Shown here piece after piece: positions 24,103 through 34,467 of a DNA stretch of 64,000 nt. The translations under genes were made by a program, and so were the position numbers. The DNA is from Pseudocercospora fijiensis CIRAD86. Lineage: Eukaryota; Ascomycota; Dothideomycetes; Mycosphaerellales; Mycosphaerellaceae. The notes beneath the pieces were generated by a model. That model did no database searches and was not told where the DNA came from. It worked only from the letters and a program-made list of their open reading frames with translations. Where the stretch lies: positions 2,242,507 to 2,306,506 of the forward strand of contig NW_006921539.1 of the NCBI RefSeq assembly GCF_000340215.1, read 5' to 3'. The number at the start of each line of letters is the position of its first letter. Position 1 is the first letter of the stretch.

Positions 24103-24743
24103 TTTAGCCTCCTAGGGGTCGCCTAACTACCTCTAGGAGCTTAGTTTAGTATTAGACGAAAGCCGCTCGGAGGGAGAGACCGCAATCTCTATTTATACCT
24201 AGATCCTAGAAACTAGCTCGTATCTCCTTTAGCTAGGCGGGGGCGGTAGCCTTCTTTTTCTAGTAGAAGGCTAAGCACTATCTAAGCGAGGCTACGAATC
24301 TAGGAACGCCCTATTCGATTAATAGGGGACTCCCCGGCTATCCGACCTACAAGCCGTATTTGCTATTAATTAATAGTCTTAGTAAACTAAGTAAGGCCGA
24401 TAGGTAATTAGTCTATCTCCTCCTTAGGCGGGGCTTATCTCGAGCAAGCGGTACTAAATAGGTCTTCGACCCGGAGCCGAGTCCTTAGAAGCTAGCTATA
24501 GCTATAGACTAGGCCCTAAGCTATAACAGTCCTAAGGGTTTGTAGCTTTTCGGGGTTAAAGCGATGCCCTCGTTAAGAGGTTTCTCTACTTGTCGTAATA
24601 GCCCCTTAAGATACTTCGGTATCGTCCGTATCGTAGGCTCTTATCGTACCCTCGCTTCGGTTATAGCTATTCGTGCCTAGAGACTACCTTTAACATACCC
24701 GAACCCGTTAGATATAAAGAGATAGCCCTACCTTCGGCTCTAA
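24103..24743 (-). other. L2 5' leader
   Basis: Non-coding region between the 5' LTR and gag. Much of it (24,375-24,743) is repeated in inverted orientation at 48,899-49,305, confirming that it belongs to this element family. Directly inside the LTR the minus strand reads TTAGAGCCGAAGGTAGGGC, the position of a tRNA primer-binding site. The matching tRNA was not identified. Confidence 0.6.
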
Positions 24744-24946
24744 TAAAGGACGGAAACCAAAACCACTACTACTACTAGTAGTAATAGTATAGGCTACCGA
24801 GGGTAACATAACCTATAGCAATATAAGCAGCTATGTTTAGTATAATAGGATAATAAGACGGTTGCTTAGGCTAATAACTAGAGCCCTATAATATAGGCAT
24901 TATAGAAGTGTAATATAAACAATGTACTATACGAGGTTAGTGCTCT
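24744..24946 (-). repeat. L2 5' LTR, inner part (split by hAT copy 1)
   Basis: 203 bp matching 12,690-12,892. It ends with the 8-bp target duplication AGTGCTCT (24,939-24,946), after which hAT copy 1 begins. The remaining 77 bp are at 34,496-34,572. Confidence 0.92.
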
Positions 24947-24966
24947 TAGACCCCGCAGTAGTTCGG
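24947..24966 (+). repeat. hAT copy 1 left terminal inverted repeat
   Basis: TAGACCCCGCAGTAGTTCGG, exactly inverted at 34,468-34,487. The next 60 bp are subterminal GGTTTGG/GGTTTGCTAAG repeats. Confidence 0.93.
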
Positions 24967-25378
24967 TTTGGTTTGGTTTAGTTTGCTAAGCCGAAACTCT
25001 GGTTTGGTTTGGGTTGGTTTGCTAAGCAACTATATAAGTAGCTGGTTCGAACCATATAATTTATCGGTTTTTAAGAAGTGTACGAATGTATACGTAGCTT
25101 CAAGCAAGCCCTTTGTAAGACTTAGCAGTGTAGCCGGCAGCGTAGCCGGCATTTTTAGTCCTTAGTACTTATAGAATTTTCGAATCCTACTTAGGCTACG
25201 TAGTTGTATAAAGGTACTTATATGACCTTAAATCTATAGACAATTAGCTAAGGGCACTAACTAATCAAAAGCATATATATATATATACAAGGCATTATAG
25301 TTTAGTTCGGAAACTGTACTCCTTAGGTATAAATTTCATCCTTTCGTTTACGGTTCAATTCCCTAACTGCTTAGTAGA

Positions 25379-25918
25379 ATGTCTTTATCTAGATCTAGGT
25401 AGAACTTATCGATTTCCTTAGAAGTCCTCCTCCTTGAGAAGTTTATACACTTTCCTACCGAACTATTCGATAATATTAAGTACTAGGATAGCTCCTCCCT
25501 CGGTATCGGTATAGTATATAAAAGAGCTATAAGGTAGCTCTATAGAACGTTCTACTAGTTACTCGCTATACTAAGGCCGAATGCTAGTTCGTTCCTTAGA
25601 ACTCTTAGTTATTTAGGAGATATAAAGGGTAGGGCAGGTAGTAACTTCGTATTGTATAAGGAGGTAGAGGCTGCTATAGAAGAGGCCTTTAACCTATAGA
25701 AGATAGTAAAAGATATAGAGGCAGCTGCAGGTCTAGGTACCTAGTTGAATTTTTAGTAGGTAGAGTATAAGGATATTTAGAGGGAGTATTAGGTAGAGTT
25801 GCGAAGGCAGGTATATAATATGCTCTAGAAAACAGGGATAGTGCCTATAACTATAACTATTAGGCTCTTCAACCTTCCTTATTTTTCCCTGTTTTCTTTT
25901 TATAAAAATCTAAACTAA
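25379..25918 (+). pseudogene. hAT cargo: roughly 180-codon helical protein, unrecognised
   Basis: Plus-strand frame from ATG 25,379 (MSLSRSR, then a codon that is TAG here and CAG in copy 2) to TAA 25,916. Readings include NLSISLEVLLLEKFIHFPTE, ASSFLRTLSYLGDIKGRAG and NFVLYKEVEAAIEEAFNL, a mostly helical soluble protein. It is the only cargo frame on the strand opposite the transposase. It is conserved in copies 2 (54,952-55,491) and 3 (10,612-11,150). No family recognised. Confidence 0.55.
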
Positions 25919-26242
25919 TACAAATCAACCGGAATGTCTATCTTCTTTTAGTTCTTTAAAAAACCTAGCAGCGTAGCTAGTAGCGTAGCCGGCAGCGTAG
26001 CCGGCAGCGTAGCCGGCCTTTTTACTCCTTAGTACTAACGGGATTTTAGGAGACTTCTATTCCGTACGGCTAATAAAGTATACTATACTATATATATATG
26101 CTTAGAGAGTATTTAGAGCGCGGTATGTAGCGCCGTATAATAGCGGCTTATTTCGCATATAGAAAAGCTTATAGATAACACTACGAACATCCTTTCTACT
26201 AGAATATCTATCCTACCTAGTACCGTCTCGAATGTAGACATT

Positions 26243-26798
26243 CTAGCCTTTTAGAATCTAATCGAGTGCTTTAAAATCCTTATCTATAATCGTTATACGC
26301 TTCGCGTAGATAGCTATAAGGTTAACCGCTAAAATAGTATTAGCATAGTCCGAAAAGAGGTAGAAGAGAAATATACATTCGAAGATACGAACTAGGTAGG
26401 CTTCTATAGCCTCTTAAAGGGCGCCTATCGCGGAGGCTTAGAAGCAAAGGTCCGTTCTATAATCCTAAGCAATTTCGCGAACAAGTCGTTAGAAAGGAGT
26501 TTTGCGGATTAAGAGCTAAGAACTCTTCTAATACTGCCGAATCTTACGGAGGGCTACGGCTAAAGAAGGATTAGTAAAAAGACAGTAAGAATGCCGGCTA
26601 CGCTGCCGGCTATAAATAGGACTTACTTCTTAGGCGCTATCGACGCTTCGTACGATTGCTACTAGTAGTAAAAGCGCTAGTTGTCGTCTTACGTAGAGCC
26701 TTGCCCGCCGTTGTCTTACGCGGAGCCTTACTCGCGACGCCCTTTCTAGCACCGGAGCTAGCGGTAGCAGCAGTAGCCCTCTTACGTTAATGTACTAT
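26243..26798 (-). pseudogene. hAT cargo: histone H3 with canonical-type tail, two introns
   Basis: Nucleosome core histone. Exon 1 (26,627-26,798) encodes the tail: GARKGVASKAPRKTTAGKAL, then RKTTTSA and SNRTKRRQRL, matching the H3 spacing around K9, K14, K18, K23 and K27. Intron 1 (26,560-26,626) runs GTAAGT to CTAATCCTTCTTTAG and contains paired GCCGGC. Exon 2 (26,377-26,559) opens (T)VALRKIRQY, then LLIRKTPF, RLVREIA, FQASAIGALQEAIEAYLV and RIFE. Intron 2 (26,329-26,376) runs GTATAT to GCTAATACTATTTTAG. Exon 3 encodes VNLIAIYAKRITIIDKDFKA and stops at TAG 26,243-26,245, about three residues short of canonical H3. The start is read from ATA at 26,798 (ATG lost to RIP); upstream codons are also basic, so the tail may be longer. 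By eye about two thirds of core residues match canonical H3. Four or more RIP-type stops kill this copy. Confidence 0.88.
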
Positions 26799-26907
26799 GC
26801 TCGTTCTACTATTTCCGGTCTTGTTGCGACCCGTAGAAGTACTAGGTCCCTTCTTACGAGGCGTCGTAACTTAGTTAAGTAGACTCGCTATTATAAAAGT
26901 CGTCGAA

Positions 26908-27138
26908 TTGAGGAAAAAAGTGCGTTACGAAGGTGTACGAAGGCGCGCGCGGAGCGAGGGTATTGCGGAGGTAGTAGATATAGAGCGTAGAGGTATAGGT
27001 ATCGATGCGAAGGTTGAATATAGCGGTAATATCGCGGTATCGCTAGGCAATAGAGTAAGCTTCGCGCAAGCCTATATTATAGTAACGTTAGAGCAAGGAA
27101 AGAAGGCAGGCACGGCTAAAAAAGGTAGGTACGGCTAA
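26908..27138 (+). CDS. Small basic frame, open on both strands
   Basis: Seventy-six codons with no stop, beginning MRKKVRYEGVRRRARSEGIA and ending in a GKKAGTAKKGRYG tail that runs into the GGCACGGCTAAAAAA repeat. It overlaps the region immediately upstream of the H3 gene on the opposite strand, where the minus strand is also nearly open. It may be the H3 5' region rather than a gene. No family recognised. Confidence 0.35.
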   Translation: MRKKVRYEGVRRRARSEGIAEVVDIERRGIGIDAKVEYSGNIAVSLGNRVSFAQAYIIVTLEQGKKAGTAKKGRYG

Positions 27139-27429
27139 AAAAGGCAGGTACGGGAGACTTTGAAATATAGCCGGCATATATAGCCGGCATAGTAATAGGC
27201 GAAAGCCTCCTTTTAATAAATAGCCGGCGTAATAATAGTATCTTACTATAGTATAGATATTCTTTAGTAATGCCTTTACTAGCTATAGTAATCTTATAAG
27301 TAACCTAGGCCTATTACTAGTAAATATAAGAAATATTAGGTAGGCTATACTAAACAAGCTAGTCATTTAGTAGGAAAAGGCCTACTACCGTCTCTATATG
27401 CCGGCTACGAGTGCCGGCTATCGCTCTAA

Positions 27430-28165
27430 ATTCAACTCCGCCCTATCTCGGAGGCTAAGGTACCGAGCGGAAACCCTATAGCTTATATTCACTCGGTTGT
27501 CGCGGAGCGCTTAGAGGTAAGGTATTAGAAAAGAGTATAAAAAGTACGAGAAGAGTATCCTAGGATATAGGTCGTAAGTAAATAAGAGTAGTACGCCTAG
27601 TTATTTATATAGTACGTTACTCTATACGACTAAGAGCCTATATTATCTTATACTTCGCTTATAAGACCTCGACTCTACTAGTATACTATCGATCTCTTCC
27701 TCGGTCGCTAATACGCTATCTTAATTCTTCTTCGAGTTGCCGGACTTAGTACGCATCTATAGCTATACAATAGCGCTACGTATTATAGAGAATTTCTCGT
27801 TAAAGTTTCTCTCTCGTAGGCTTACTATCTGCCTCGTAGTATAGAGGATTAAAGTGCTAATGCTAAAGAATCTCCTTATAGTTAGGATACTAGGGCTCCT
27901 TAGGACCTTTGTGTTTTAGGTCTAAATAGAGACGTATTATAAACGTTCTATCGCCCTTTCGCTTACTACCCGCTAGGTCGCGATATACGAAGAAACTAAT
28001 CTAAATGTAGCTCGTCTCTATAATAGCCGGGTAAATATAGAGCGCTAGGTTTCTACTTCGTATCTTAGATTTAGGGACGGCGCGGAGATAAAATTAGAAA
28101 TGTAGCCGGTACCTATAGCCGGCAAAAGGATGCGAAAATGGGCCTCCTCCTAGGTTAATCTAACG
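27430..28165 (-). pseudogene. Unrecognised frame downstream of the H3 variant
   Basis: About 230 codons in the same frame as the H3 variant, beyond its TAG at 28,184. Readings include RAVPKSKIRSRNLALYIYPA, SFFVYRDLAGSKRKGDRTFI, IRLYLDLKHKGPKEP and a charged Glu/Arg-rich stretch (QLEEELR). It could be a separate gene or, if the TAG was CAG, a C-terminal extension of the H3 variant. A paired CCGG motif lies between them (28,103-28,122). This segment is tandemly amplified in copies 3 and 4. Confidence 0.5.
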
Positions 28166-28183
28166 ACTAAATACAATTTCTAA

Positions 28184-28825
28184 CTAATCCGCTATAAACC
28201 GACGCCGAATTTTAGCTAGAAGCTGTATATCTTTATTTTAAAGAGTAACCCGCTTCGTATAGATAGTAAGGAGGTTTAAAAGCTTAAGCTCGGTTACGAG
28301 AAATGCCTCCGTAGCTTCCTAAAGAGCACTAATCGCCTTAGCCGTAAATCGCATACTAGACCGAAAATCTAATGTAATTTCTCGGACGAGTCGCTAGAAG
28401 GGAGTCTTAGGGATTAAAAGCTCGGTCCCTCTTTTGTTTTAGAAAAGCCGGATCTAGCGAAGGGTAATAGTACCTAGTTTAAAGCGCCGCTTCTTTATCG
28501 TCGAGTCCTACCTTATTCCCTTTCTTTTAATAGAAAGATAACTTTTCTTCGCGATAGTCTTCGTCCGCCTACTCTTTTTAGCCTTCTCCTATCTACCTAT
28601 AGCCTTCTTGTTTTTCGGTACTGTTTTCCGAGGAACCCCCTTCCTTCGTATATACTACGGAGAGCCTTACTCTTCCGATATCTCGTTCTCGCTACGGTCT
28701 CCCTATACTTAGCTTACTTTACCCTTACCCTTTAGCCTTTAAAGATATTTATCTGCGCGTTTAGGCGACGAGGGCATATCGGTAGGACCTAGAAAATTAA
28801 TAAGTATATAATCGTAAGGAGACAT
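28184..28825 (-). pseudogene. hAT cargo: histone H3 variant with long basic tail
   Basis: A 213-codon frame, ATG 28,825-28,823 (MSPYDYILINFLGPTDMPSS) to TAG 28,184. The first 110 residues are basic (KNKKAIGR, KAKKSRRTKTIAKKSYLSIK). The H3 fold follows at about 28,190-28,500: KKRRFKLGTITLR (the GTVALR position), LLIPKTPF, RLVREITLDF, RFTAKAISAL, EATEAFLVTE, TKRVTL and NKDIQLLAKIRRRF. It differs from the H3 at 26,243: no introns in the core, two extra residues before TELLIPK, and a different tail. The long tail recalls centromeric H3, but the loop between the first two core helices lacks the usual CenH3 insertion, so I call it only an H3 variant. Present in all four copies. Confidence 0.85.
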
Positions 28826-29136
28826 TAATGCTTCTTGCCTTTTAGAACAAATAGTCTTCTATTAAACCGCCTTATTAGGTTATCGTTAGATTCGAATAAA
28901 GAATAGTAGCTTAAGGAAGGGGAGGCAGCCGGCTTAGGAAGGCCCGAAGAGCCGAATCCTTAAGGTATATTTATCTTTAAGAATATAGGGAAAGGGAAGA
29001 AGGAGAGGAAGAGCGAACAGAGAATTAGAAATAGTCCGTAGATAAGCGGGGTCGGTTGCTATAGCAACTAGTCTATTTAGGTCCTAGGAATTCGAAACAC
29101 ATTTCGGACATATACCGGCTATATACGCCGGCTATA

Positions 29137-32100
29137 TTACCTTATACGTAAACGCTTCGTCTCCTTAAAGCTACTCTAAGCCTATATACGTTTCCGCTTC
29201 TCGACCCGGTATCGCCTTCTATCTCCGCCCTCCTCCTCTTCGTTATCGCTAATTAGGGTTTCGCTTAGACTAAATTTCGTATTCTCTTCGCGCTCCTAGG
29301 TTTCTTCGATCTTAAGGTTTTCTAATTCCTCGATTAACTCCTTTAGTATAATCTTTAGTAACCTACCTTAGCGATTCTAGTAGAGGAGATAGTATCGGAA
29401 TACTATAATAGATTCGAAGGTAGTAGGCGAGTATATTCGATTAAAGCGGCCCTAGTAACGAGCGATACTAAAAGACCTCTTATAGCCTATACCTACGCTC
29501 GGGATAGCGAGGACGTCCCGAGCGACCGACGCTATCGTTAGAAACTTAGGCTCTAACCGCTGCTATATAGCGAGAATATCGTCTCCGAATTCGTTTAGAA
29601 GACCGGTAAGATCTAGAGATTATTAGCCCTCTTTCCGAGCCTACGGGTTTATACTTACTCGCGCGCCGATAGAGATCGAACTCTTCTTTATTTACTTTAG
29701 TAGTTGCTTCCTCTTCTGCCTCTACTTCCTACTTACGAAATAGGTATAATGTCGGAGCCTTCTAAACCTTCTTTTTCTTTATAGGAGCTGCATTTAGACT
29801 AGTTTCTTTCCGACGCTCGTAGAACATCTTTTCTAGAATAGTCTAGTAATACTTCGGCTATACCTCGTCCGCCTTCTATTCCGGCCTCTACTAGTATATA
29901 TCCTTTTCTACCGGGTTAAGCAAGTACGTAACGCTATAGATATCCCCGAACGAGTTAAAGGTAGCACTATAATATTTATGCAACTTAGTATAGGAGGTGT
30001 CTATAGCTTTCGTTATAGCTACTTTCTAGGGAACGCTCTTCTTAGCTAGCTTAGCTACGGTTTCCTCGAGCTCGTTAAAGAGCTAGTTATAGTATATAAA
30101 GACAAGGTAGATCGTCGGTCCTCGGGTTCTTCTAATCGTAGTAGTAACCTTCGCGTAATGCTTACTAATATCGACGAGATACTCTGCTTAGCGCTATTCG
30201 GCGGCGGTAAGGCCGAGCTACTTAATACCCTCGGAACTCTAATAGATCTCGAGAGCGGTACGTAAAGTATATCCCCTCGTAACTATATAGAAAGTCGAAT
30301 CGAACCGGGTCTTAACGTCTTAGGTAAAACGGAGTAGGCGCTAAGGAGGCCGCTTTTGCTATCGCTTATTCTATACGATATTCTAGGCATCGGTTTTAGG
30401 GCGCTCGATTAGGTTCTTTTAAATAGCCTCGAATCGGTTATATCTCTATAAGCTCGAGTTCGTATATATTGCTAGACGACGAAGCTAGAGAAAAAGAGTT
30501 AGAACTATACTAGGTTGCCGGCTATAGGTGCCGGCTACGGACAAAAGTTATACCTTATATAAAACGAGAGCGAGGCTCTCTGCCTTATCCCGTCTTATTG
30601 CTATAATAAGTTTCTCGACTTTCGACTTTGCTTTATCCTTATCTAGGATCTTCTATTAGTCGTCGTTTAATAGTGCAATTTTAAGCGTCTTAAAGAGGGC
30701 TCGGATCGCGATTTGAACTATATAAGCGAGGTAGGGAAACTTCTATAGGGATGCAACTAGTAACGACGTCGGCTCCGATTTAATAGAGCTAGGGCTATTA
30801 ATAGGCTCCTCTTTATCGTTATTATCGTACGTATTATCGTGCGTATCCGGAATCGTAGCGAGCTTAATATTCGGAAGATTAAGCTAGATTATAGACCTTA
30901 TAATCTCCTCTACGTACTCGACCCTATCGATACAATTAGTGATTTTAAAGATATATGCGAGTGAATTATATATACAACGCCTTATACAATGTTCGATTAT
31001 TACTAGCGTTGTCCGTAGTAATCGAGATTAGTTTCGTTATTACGCTAACCCTATCTATTACCGTATAGACAAGCTTCGCTATATCCTTACTAGTATAGGA
31101 ACCTAGAATTTTAGGGAATCCGATTATAAGTTCCTAGAGTTTCTAATCCGAATTGATAAAGTATAGTATAATCGAGAGGAAGGAGGCTCTTATAGTCCGG
31201 CTTAACTAGCTATCGATAGCAATAGCTACTCGGCGAGTATTACGGAGGATCTCCCGAATATCGTCTAACGCAGCCTCTTTATTCTTTTCGAATATAATAC
31301 GCTAGGTTGTCGCGCCGAGAAATAGGGGAGGGTAGTTTATAAGATATAGGTATGTCTTCTATATAGACTCCCTTTCGTAGAAGTCTTCCGGAAGACCGTT
31401 TATAGCTAGCATTTCGTTTACTAGTTGCTTAAAGTCTTCGGGGGAGAAATCGGTAGCCTTTAATCCTAGAGCTTCCTTAAGCGTAGCCTATAATAATTAG
31501 CTAGATCTCTACGGTTGATTTAGGTAGCCGGAATCTATAGCCGGTAGCTATAGCCGGTAGCTATAGCCGGCATTTTAGAAGATATACCTCTTTCTAGAAC
31601 GCTATATCTATATCAACTCTCCTCTCTCCTTAAGATTCCTAACACTGTTTAGAATAGAGATAGTTCGTAGGCGATAAGTTCCTATCCCCTAGTTTCGGGT
31701 ATTTTAAGATTAAACCGTAGAAGTTATAGACAATTACTAGTTAACCTTTAAGTCGAGAAGTCGTATAACGGTATAATGCCCCCTCTATAAAGAACTTCTA
31801 GAATGTGTCCGTTCGCTCCTTACTCCCCTATCGCATCGAGTACTTCCGGAGTTTACACTCCTTCGAACGTAAGTATAAAGGGAACTATATCTTATAGACC
31901 TATTAATTGAACTGCTCTATATACTCGGGTTTCTAAAGATACGCCTAGCTAGCCTTTTCGAAGATTTCCGGGTTAATACTCGATGTTCTTATATCTCCGA
32001 ACAACCTTCTACTTAGACTCCGTAAAGGTAAGGACTAGGTAGTAGTACCCTATAATAAATTCCTACTACTAGGATTCGGAGAGGATGAATCTAGCCCTAA

Positions 32101-32325
32101 TCGTAGTCTAGGACTCGATAGGCTCGAAGGTAAGTATACGACCTCCTCTCGACGTTGTCGTAATCTCGCTCGTATACTAGACTATTTCGACTATCGTCTC
32201 GTTATTACCCTTCCTAGTATAGCGCCTAGTATATATACAATGTCGGTCGGTATATTTTAAGGTTTCGTACGGTAAGGTAAGGACTTAGGAGTAGTAGATA
32301 TATACTAGTAGCTATAGAGAAACAT
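29137..32325 (-). pseudogene. hAT-superfamily transposase, three introns, RIP-inactivated
   Basis: Cut-and-paste transposase. ATG at 32,325 (GTG in copy 2); stop TAA at 29,137. The N-terminal part reads NPEIFEKAS and QFPLYLRSKECKLRKYSMR; no clear BED finger was found. Introns: 31,498-31,587 (GTATAT...GCTAATTATTATAG, with four CCGG motifs), 30,485-30,553 (GTATAA...CTAACTC...CTAG, with two) and 29,613-29,658 (GTAAGT...GCTAATAATCTCTAG). Core readings typical of hAT include RRVAIAIDS (DDE Asp), LSIILYFINSD, ELIIGFPKILGSYTSKDIAK, ITTDNASNN, TRFDSTFYIV, GPTIYLVFIYYNQLFNELEE and LHKYYSATFN. The hATC domain reads LNEFGDDILA, ARDVLAIPSVGIGYKRSFSI and SPTTFESIIVFRYYLL. The acidic-basic tail ends KETKRLRIR. 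Many RIP stops. Confidence 0.92.
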
Positions 32326-32369
32326 CCTTTCTTTTATAGTATCGTATCGTTAGGAACAGCTAGGTAGTA

Positions 32370-32490
32370 AATAGCTAGCTACCTTTTTTTTTTGTTTCCT
32401 AGCTACCTAACTACTAGATTTTTTTTCCTAGCTACCCTAGCTAGCCTAACTACTAGAATTTCTTTCCTAGCTACCCTAACTACCTAAATT
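32370..32490. repeat. Short TAGCTACC / poly-T repeat
   Basis: Three rough copies of CCTAGCTACC...AACTACTAG followed by runs of 6-9 T, in the gap between the lysine-rich gene and the transposase. The same array is in copy 2 (61,967-62,087). Possibly part of the divider or promoter; function unknown. Confidence 0.55.
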
Positions 32491-33897
32491 TTGCCTTCTA
32501 TACGGCGGCTCTCTCCTACTAACGGAACCGAGCTACTATACCTAACGAATCTAAGCTCGTTTTTAGTCTTAATCTATCCTCTTTCGGTATAAGACACTCG
32601 ATAAGTAAATGCTTAGGCCGAGTCTAACTACGAAACCTAAGACTAACTAATAGCTCTATTAACTAATCCTAATCCTCGAACTCCTTCCGCTTCTTAGTAA
32701 AGACCTTAAAGAGCGCTCGAGCTTCTTCGGGTATCTACGGAGTAGTCGAGATAAAGCCGTATCGCTAAAATGGGTAATCCTTTAGAGGCTTATATAGAGA
32801 TTTAGAGAATTCTAACGCTAACCTATCCTACTAGCAGCTTAGATTCCGGATACAAGCCCTCTCTACCTTAGTAAAGATTTCATATAGTAGTAGCACTCTA
32901 CCTTCGAGAAACGCTTTCTATTTAACTGTTAGTATCTGCCGGCTACGAACGCCGGCTATATATGCCGAGTATAGAATAATTACCTATACCCCTTCCTCCT
33001 ATAGTAACACTTCTACCGTCCCTAGATACCTAGCCCCGATCGCATTAATCGTAAGCCACTTTGCCTTTATAGACGTAAAGGCTTCGCTCTAATACTAATA
33101 AAGAAACTTCTACTCTATATCGAGGATATAAAGACGACTAGTCTCGATTCCAATCCTTACTAGCTTTTCGTAGTAGCTTTAACTATGATTTTCTAGATTA
33201 ATAGGACTTATGCCTTAGCCCTTTACTAGTATCTCGTCTCTTTAACTATACTCGATCTACTCCTAGCGCTTATCGTCTATAGCGTTAGGCCCTAAGACTA
33301 TACCTGTTACTAGATCGACGTATAGTATCTCCTCGCTTTTTTCAGTTCCTTTATTCGTAGTATTAAGCTCTATCGCGGTATCCTAAACTCTAGTATTGTT
33401 ATTCTCGGCTATCTAAACATCTCCGTTACTATCGGTCGTATCGATAGAGGTAGCGGCTATAGGTCTGAATGCTATTAGTTAACGTATTAAAGAAAAATAT
33501 ACTAGCTATAGCTGCCGGCTACGGCTGCCGGCTATAGCTACTAGCTACGGCCGCTAGCTAGATTGACTTACGCTACTAGAACTTCACGCTCGAAAACTAG
33601 CCGCAATTCTTTCCTCCTCTTAGCCTTCTCTTAGATTGTCTTCTTATTCTAACCTTTACTTTTTTCTATAGGCGCTAGCTATCGATAGAATGCCTTATTC
33701 CGCGCCTTTCTTCTCTTATCCTTAGCTCTTTTATCCTTATCTATCTTGTCCTTTCTCTCGCGGTCTCGTACGGAATTCTTCTTCGTAGAGTACTCCTCTT
33801 TAGTCTTACGCTTTTTAGTTAGACGCTTAGGCAAAACAAACTCGCGGTCTTTAGTTCTATCTTCTATTTAGCGTACGGCGCGCTTCTCTCTTACTAT
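32480..33897 (-). pseudogene. hAT cargo: lysine-rich protein, about 470 codons, unrecognised
   Basis: Minus-strand frame upstream of the transposase. The start is probably ATA at 33,897 (ATG lost; MVREKRAVR). The N-terminal 100 residues are Lys/Arg/Glu-rich (VLPKRLTKKRKTKEEYSTKK, DKIDKDKRAKDKRRKARNKA), suggesting nuclear localisation or a coiled coil. Two breaks, near 33,500-33,540 and 32,935-32,975, hold paired GCCGGC and are probably introns. The middle reads ILYVDLVTGIVLGPNAIDD and FTSIKAKWLTINAIGARYLG; the C-terminus reads EEARALFKVFTKKRKEFED and ends at TAG 32,480. Present in copy 2 (62,077-63,494). No family recognised. Confidence 0.6.
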
Positions 33898-34043
33898 TGT
33901 AAGGGAAAGGGGCGGGGGCGCAGCGTATAGTAGTTATTGTCGGTATAGGTATAGAGGAAGAAGTTGAAAGTGTAAGAATGTCGCGAAGCCCTAATTATTG
34001 CCGCCTACGTAACGTTATATAGGTAAGCTTTCGCAACTACGGT

Positions 34044-34123
34044 AACTACGCCCCGGTAATAGCAACTACGCCCTAGTAACGGCAACTACGCCCTAGCAAC
34101 GGCAACCACGCCCTAGCAACGGT
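34044..34123. repeat. Right-end 20-bp tandem repeat, block 1
   Basis: Four units of AACTACGCCCTAGCAACGGC with RIP-type variation. The surrounding segment of about 165 bp, including a paired TAGCCGGCA, is duplicated at 34,207-34,340. Subterminal repeats are common transposase-binding sites in hAT elements. Confidence 0.8.
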
Positions 34124-34206
34124 AATAAAGCGTAGTAAATACAACCTAGTAACTATTATAGCCGGCAATCGTAGCCGGCAGTCGAACAAGAGTGTCCTTA
34201 TAGCAA

Positions 34207-34266
34207 AACTACGCCCTAGCAACGGCAACTACGCCCTAGTAACGGCAACTACGCCCTAGCAACGGC
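34207..34266. repeat. Right-end 20-bp tandem repeat, block 2
   Basis: Three further units of the same repeat in the second copy of the duplicated right-end segment. Copy 2 has the equivalents at 63,641-63,720 and 63,804-63,863. Confidence 0.8.
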
Positions 34267-34467
34267 AAAAGAGCGTAGTAAATGTAACAGAGTTACTATT
34301 ATAGCCGGCAATCGTAGCCGGCAGTCGAATAAGAGTGTCCTTATAGTAAAACTAATACAGTCTCTAGTTTAAACTAGGAATCTATATAGTTCGAAAAAAC
34401 CAAACCGGAACTAGGGAGCTAGTTCGCCGCTAAGAAACCAAACTATATACGTTTAGTGGTTCGGAAA

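Noticed and set aside
24968..25165. Frame of 65 codons at the hAT left end (MVWFSLLSRNSG...)
   Set aside because: Made of subterminal GGTTTGG and TAGCCGGC repeats; composition explains it.
27430..28165. Tyrosine recombinase (DUF3435-type) in the frame after the H3 variant, which would suggest a Starship-like element
   Set aside because: The R-H-R-Y catalytic pattern could not be found, and TIRs, an 8-bp duplication and an hAT transposase already explain mobility.
28184..28825. Calling the second H3 a centromeric CenH3
   Set aside because: The long tail fits, but loop 1 has the ordinary H3 length, so only an H3 variant is claimed.
34044..34266. CRISPR-like array from regular 20-bp units
   Set aside because: Head-to-tail tandem repeats without spacers, in a eukaryotic transposon end.
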